DNA from: an uncultured Angelakisella sp.
Lineage (GTDB): Bacteria; Bacillota; Clostridia; Oscillospirales; Ruminococcaceae
Assembly (NCBI GenBank): GCA_937914895.1
Contig: CALGIL010000268.1
Span: 1-5,596 of the forward strand
Length of the DNA stretch: 5,596 nucleotides
Direction: 5' to 3'
Shown: in pieces, positions 5,358-5,596 of the stretch
Layout: each line of letters opens with the position of its first letter
How positions within the stretch are numbered: the stretch's first letter is position 1
Program-made: the position numbers and the translations under genes
The notes under the pieces: model-generated
Seen by the model: only the letters and a program-made list of their open reading frames with translations
Databases searched by the model: none
Told to the model about the DNA's origin: nothing

Positions 5358-5383
5358 GACATTACAGGGGTGGATTTTATAAT
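5356..5383 (+). promoter_or_regulatory. Sigma-A promoter of the DeoR-type regulator
   Basis: TTGACA (5356-5361), a 16-base spacer and TATAAT (5378-5383), a full match to both hexamers. The start would be near 5390, giving a leader of about 14 bases that holds the ribosome site AAGGGGTG (5391-5398). Confidence 0.85.
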
Positions 5384-5403
5384 GAAATAGAAGGGGTGAA
5401 AAG

Positions 5404-5596
5404 ATGACAAAGCCCTTGGATAAGAAAATGCTGGAATTTATCCAGATCAATAAAACGGTTACGGTGTCCCAGCTGTGCAGGAATTTTTACATCAGCGAAA
5501 GCAGCTGCCGGCGCGCCCTTGGCAGGCTGGATGAGCTTGGACTGATCCAGCGCTTTCGTGGGGGTGCCAACAGTGCCGATAAGACGCTGGCCCATC
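5404..5596 (+). CDS. DeoR/GlpR-type transcriptional regulator, N-terminal part (runs off window)
   Basis: The first 64 codons give a DeoR-type winged helix-turn-helix. After MTKPLDKKMLEFIQINKTVT comes the helix-turn-helix VSQLCRNFYISESSCRRALG (21-40), then LDELGLIQRFRGGAN, which matches the family pattern 'vs..tiRRDL..Le..GliqRvhGGA'. In this family the C-terminal domain, beyond the window, binds a sugar phosphate and releases the operator of a sugar-catabolic operon. ATG 5404 follows AAGGGGTG at 5 bases and a consensus promoter. The effector and target genes are not visible. Ser-Ser-Cys-Arg-Arg replaces the commoner Thr-Ile-Arg-Arg in the recognition helix, which suggests a distinct operator. 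Confidence 0.85.
   Translation, partial: MTKPLDKKMLEFIQINKTVTVSQLCRNFYISESSCRRALGRLDELGLIQRFRGGANSADKTLAH

Overview
The window looks like part of a GC-rich, spore-forming Clostridia genome, probably a gut Oscillospiraceae-type organism. This rests on codon use, strong AGGAGG ribosome sites, consensus sigma-A promoters and a fragment of the sporulation sigma factor gene sigK. The species cannot be named from sequence alone.

Layout. Bases 1-735 (+) are the C-terminal part of a large serine recombinase that starts outside the window. It converges, across a shared hairpin, on an intact minus-strand CPA-type cation/proton antiporter gene (769-1956). The antiporter has a consensus promoter (2130-2158) and a leader that reads as a fluoride (crcB-type) riboswitch (2065-2123) with an overlapping intrinsic terminator (2040-2080). 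The clearest functional system here is therefore a fluoride-induced membrane antiporter controlled by transcription antitermination.

Next is a 46-codon piece of sigK (2264-2401, minus) containing sigma region 2. It is cut off sharply on both sides. Its 3' break is at the Ile-Glu-Asn codons (AATG), which by memory is where the Bacillus subtilis skin element enters sigK. Its 5' break is at Lys-Lys-Tyr-Tyr, directly against the 3' end of a second, full-length large serine recombinase gene (2362-4002, minus), whose stop codon lies inside sigK sequence. This looks like a sigK gene split at two sites by skin-like or recombinase-borne elements. The remaining sigK pieces are outside the window.

Upstream of that recombinase is a small overlapping gene (3977-4177, minus) with an attenuator-like hairpin in its leader. 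Then come about 700 bases without a gene, holding a perfect 45-base palindrome, an AT-rich patch, small hairpins and a lone sequence resembling half of a type I-C CRISPR repeat. At about 4951-5091 there is a diverged, decayed second copy of the recombinase-start/small-gene region. It is joined to a fragment of an A24 prepilin peptidase gene (about 5110-5280, GGGD motif). The window ends with the first 64 codons of a DeoR-type regulator (5404 onward, +), which has a near-perfect sigma-A promoter overlapped by inverted repeats.

Overall this is an accessory region made of recombinase genes, host-gene fragments and decayed copies, with one well-regulated cargo or resident gene, the fluoride-linked antiporter.
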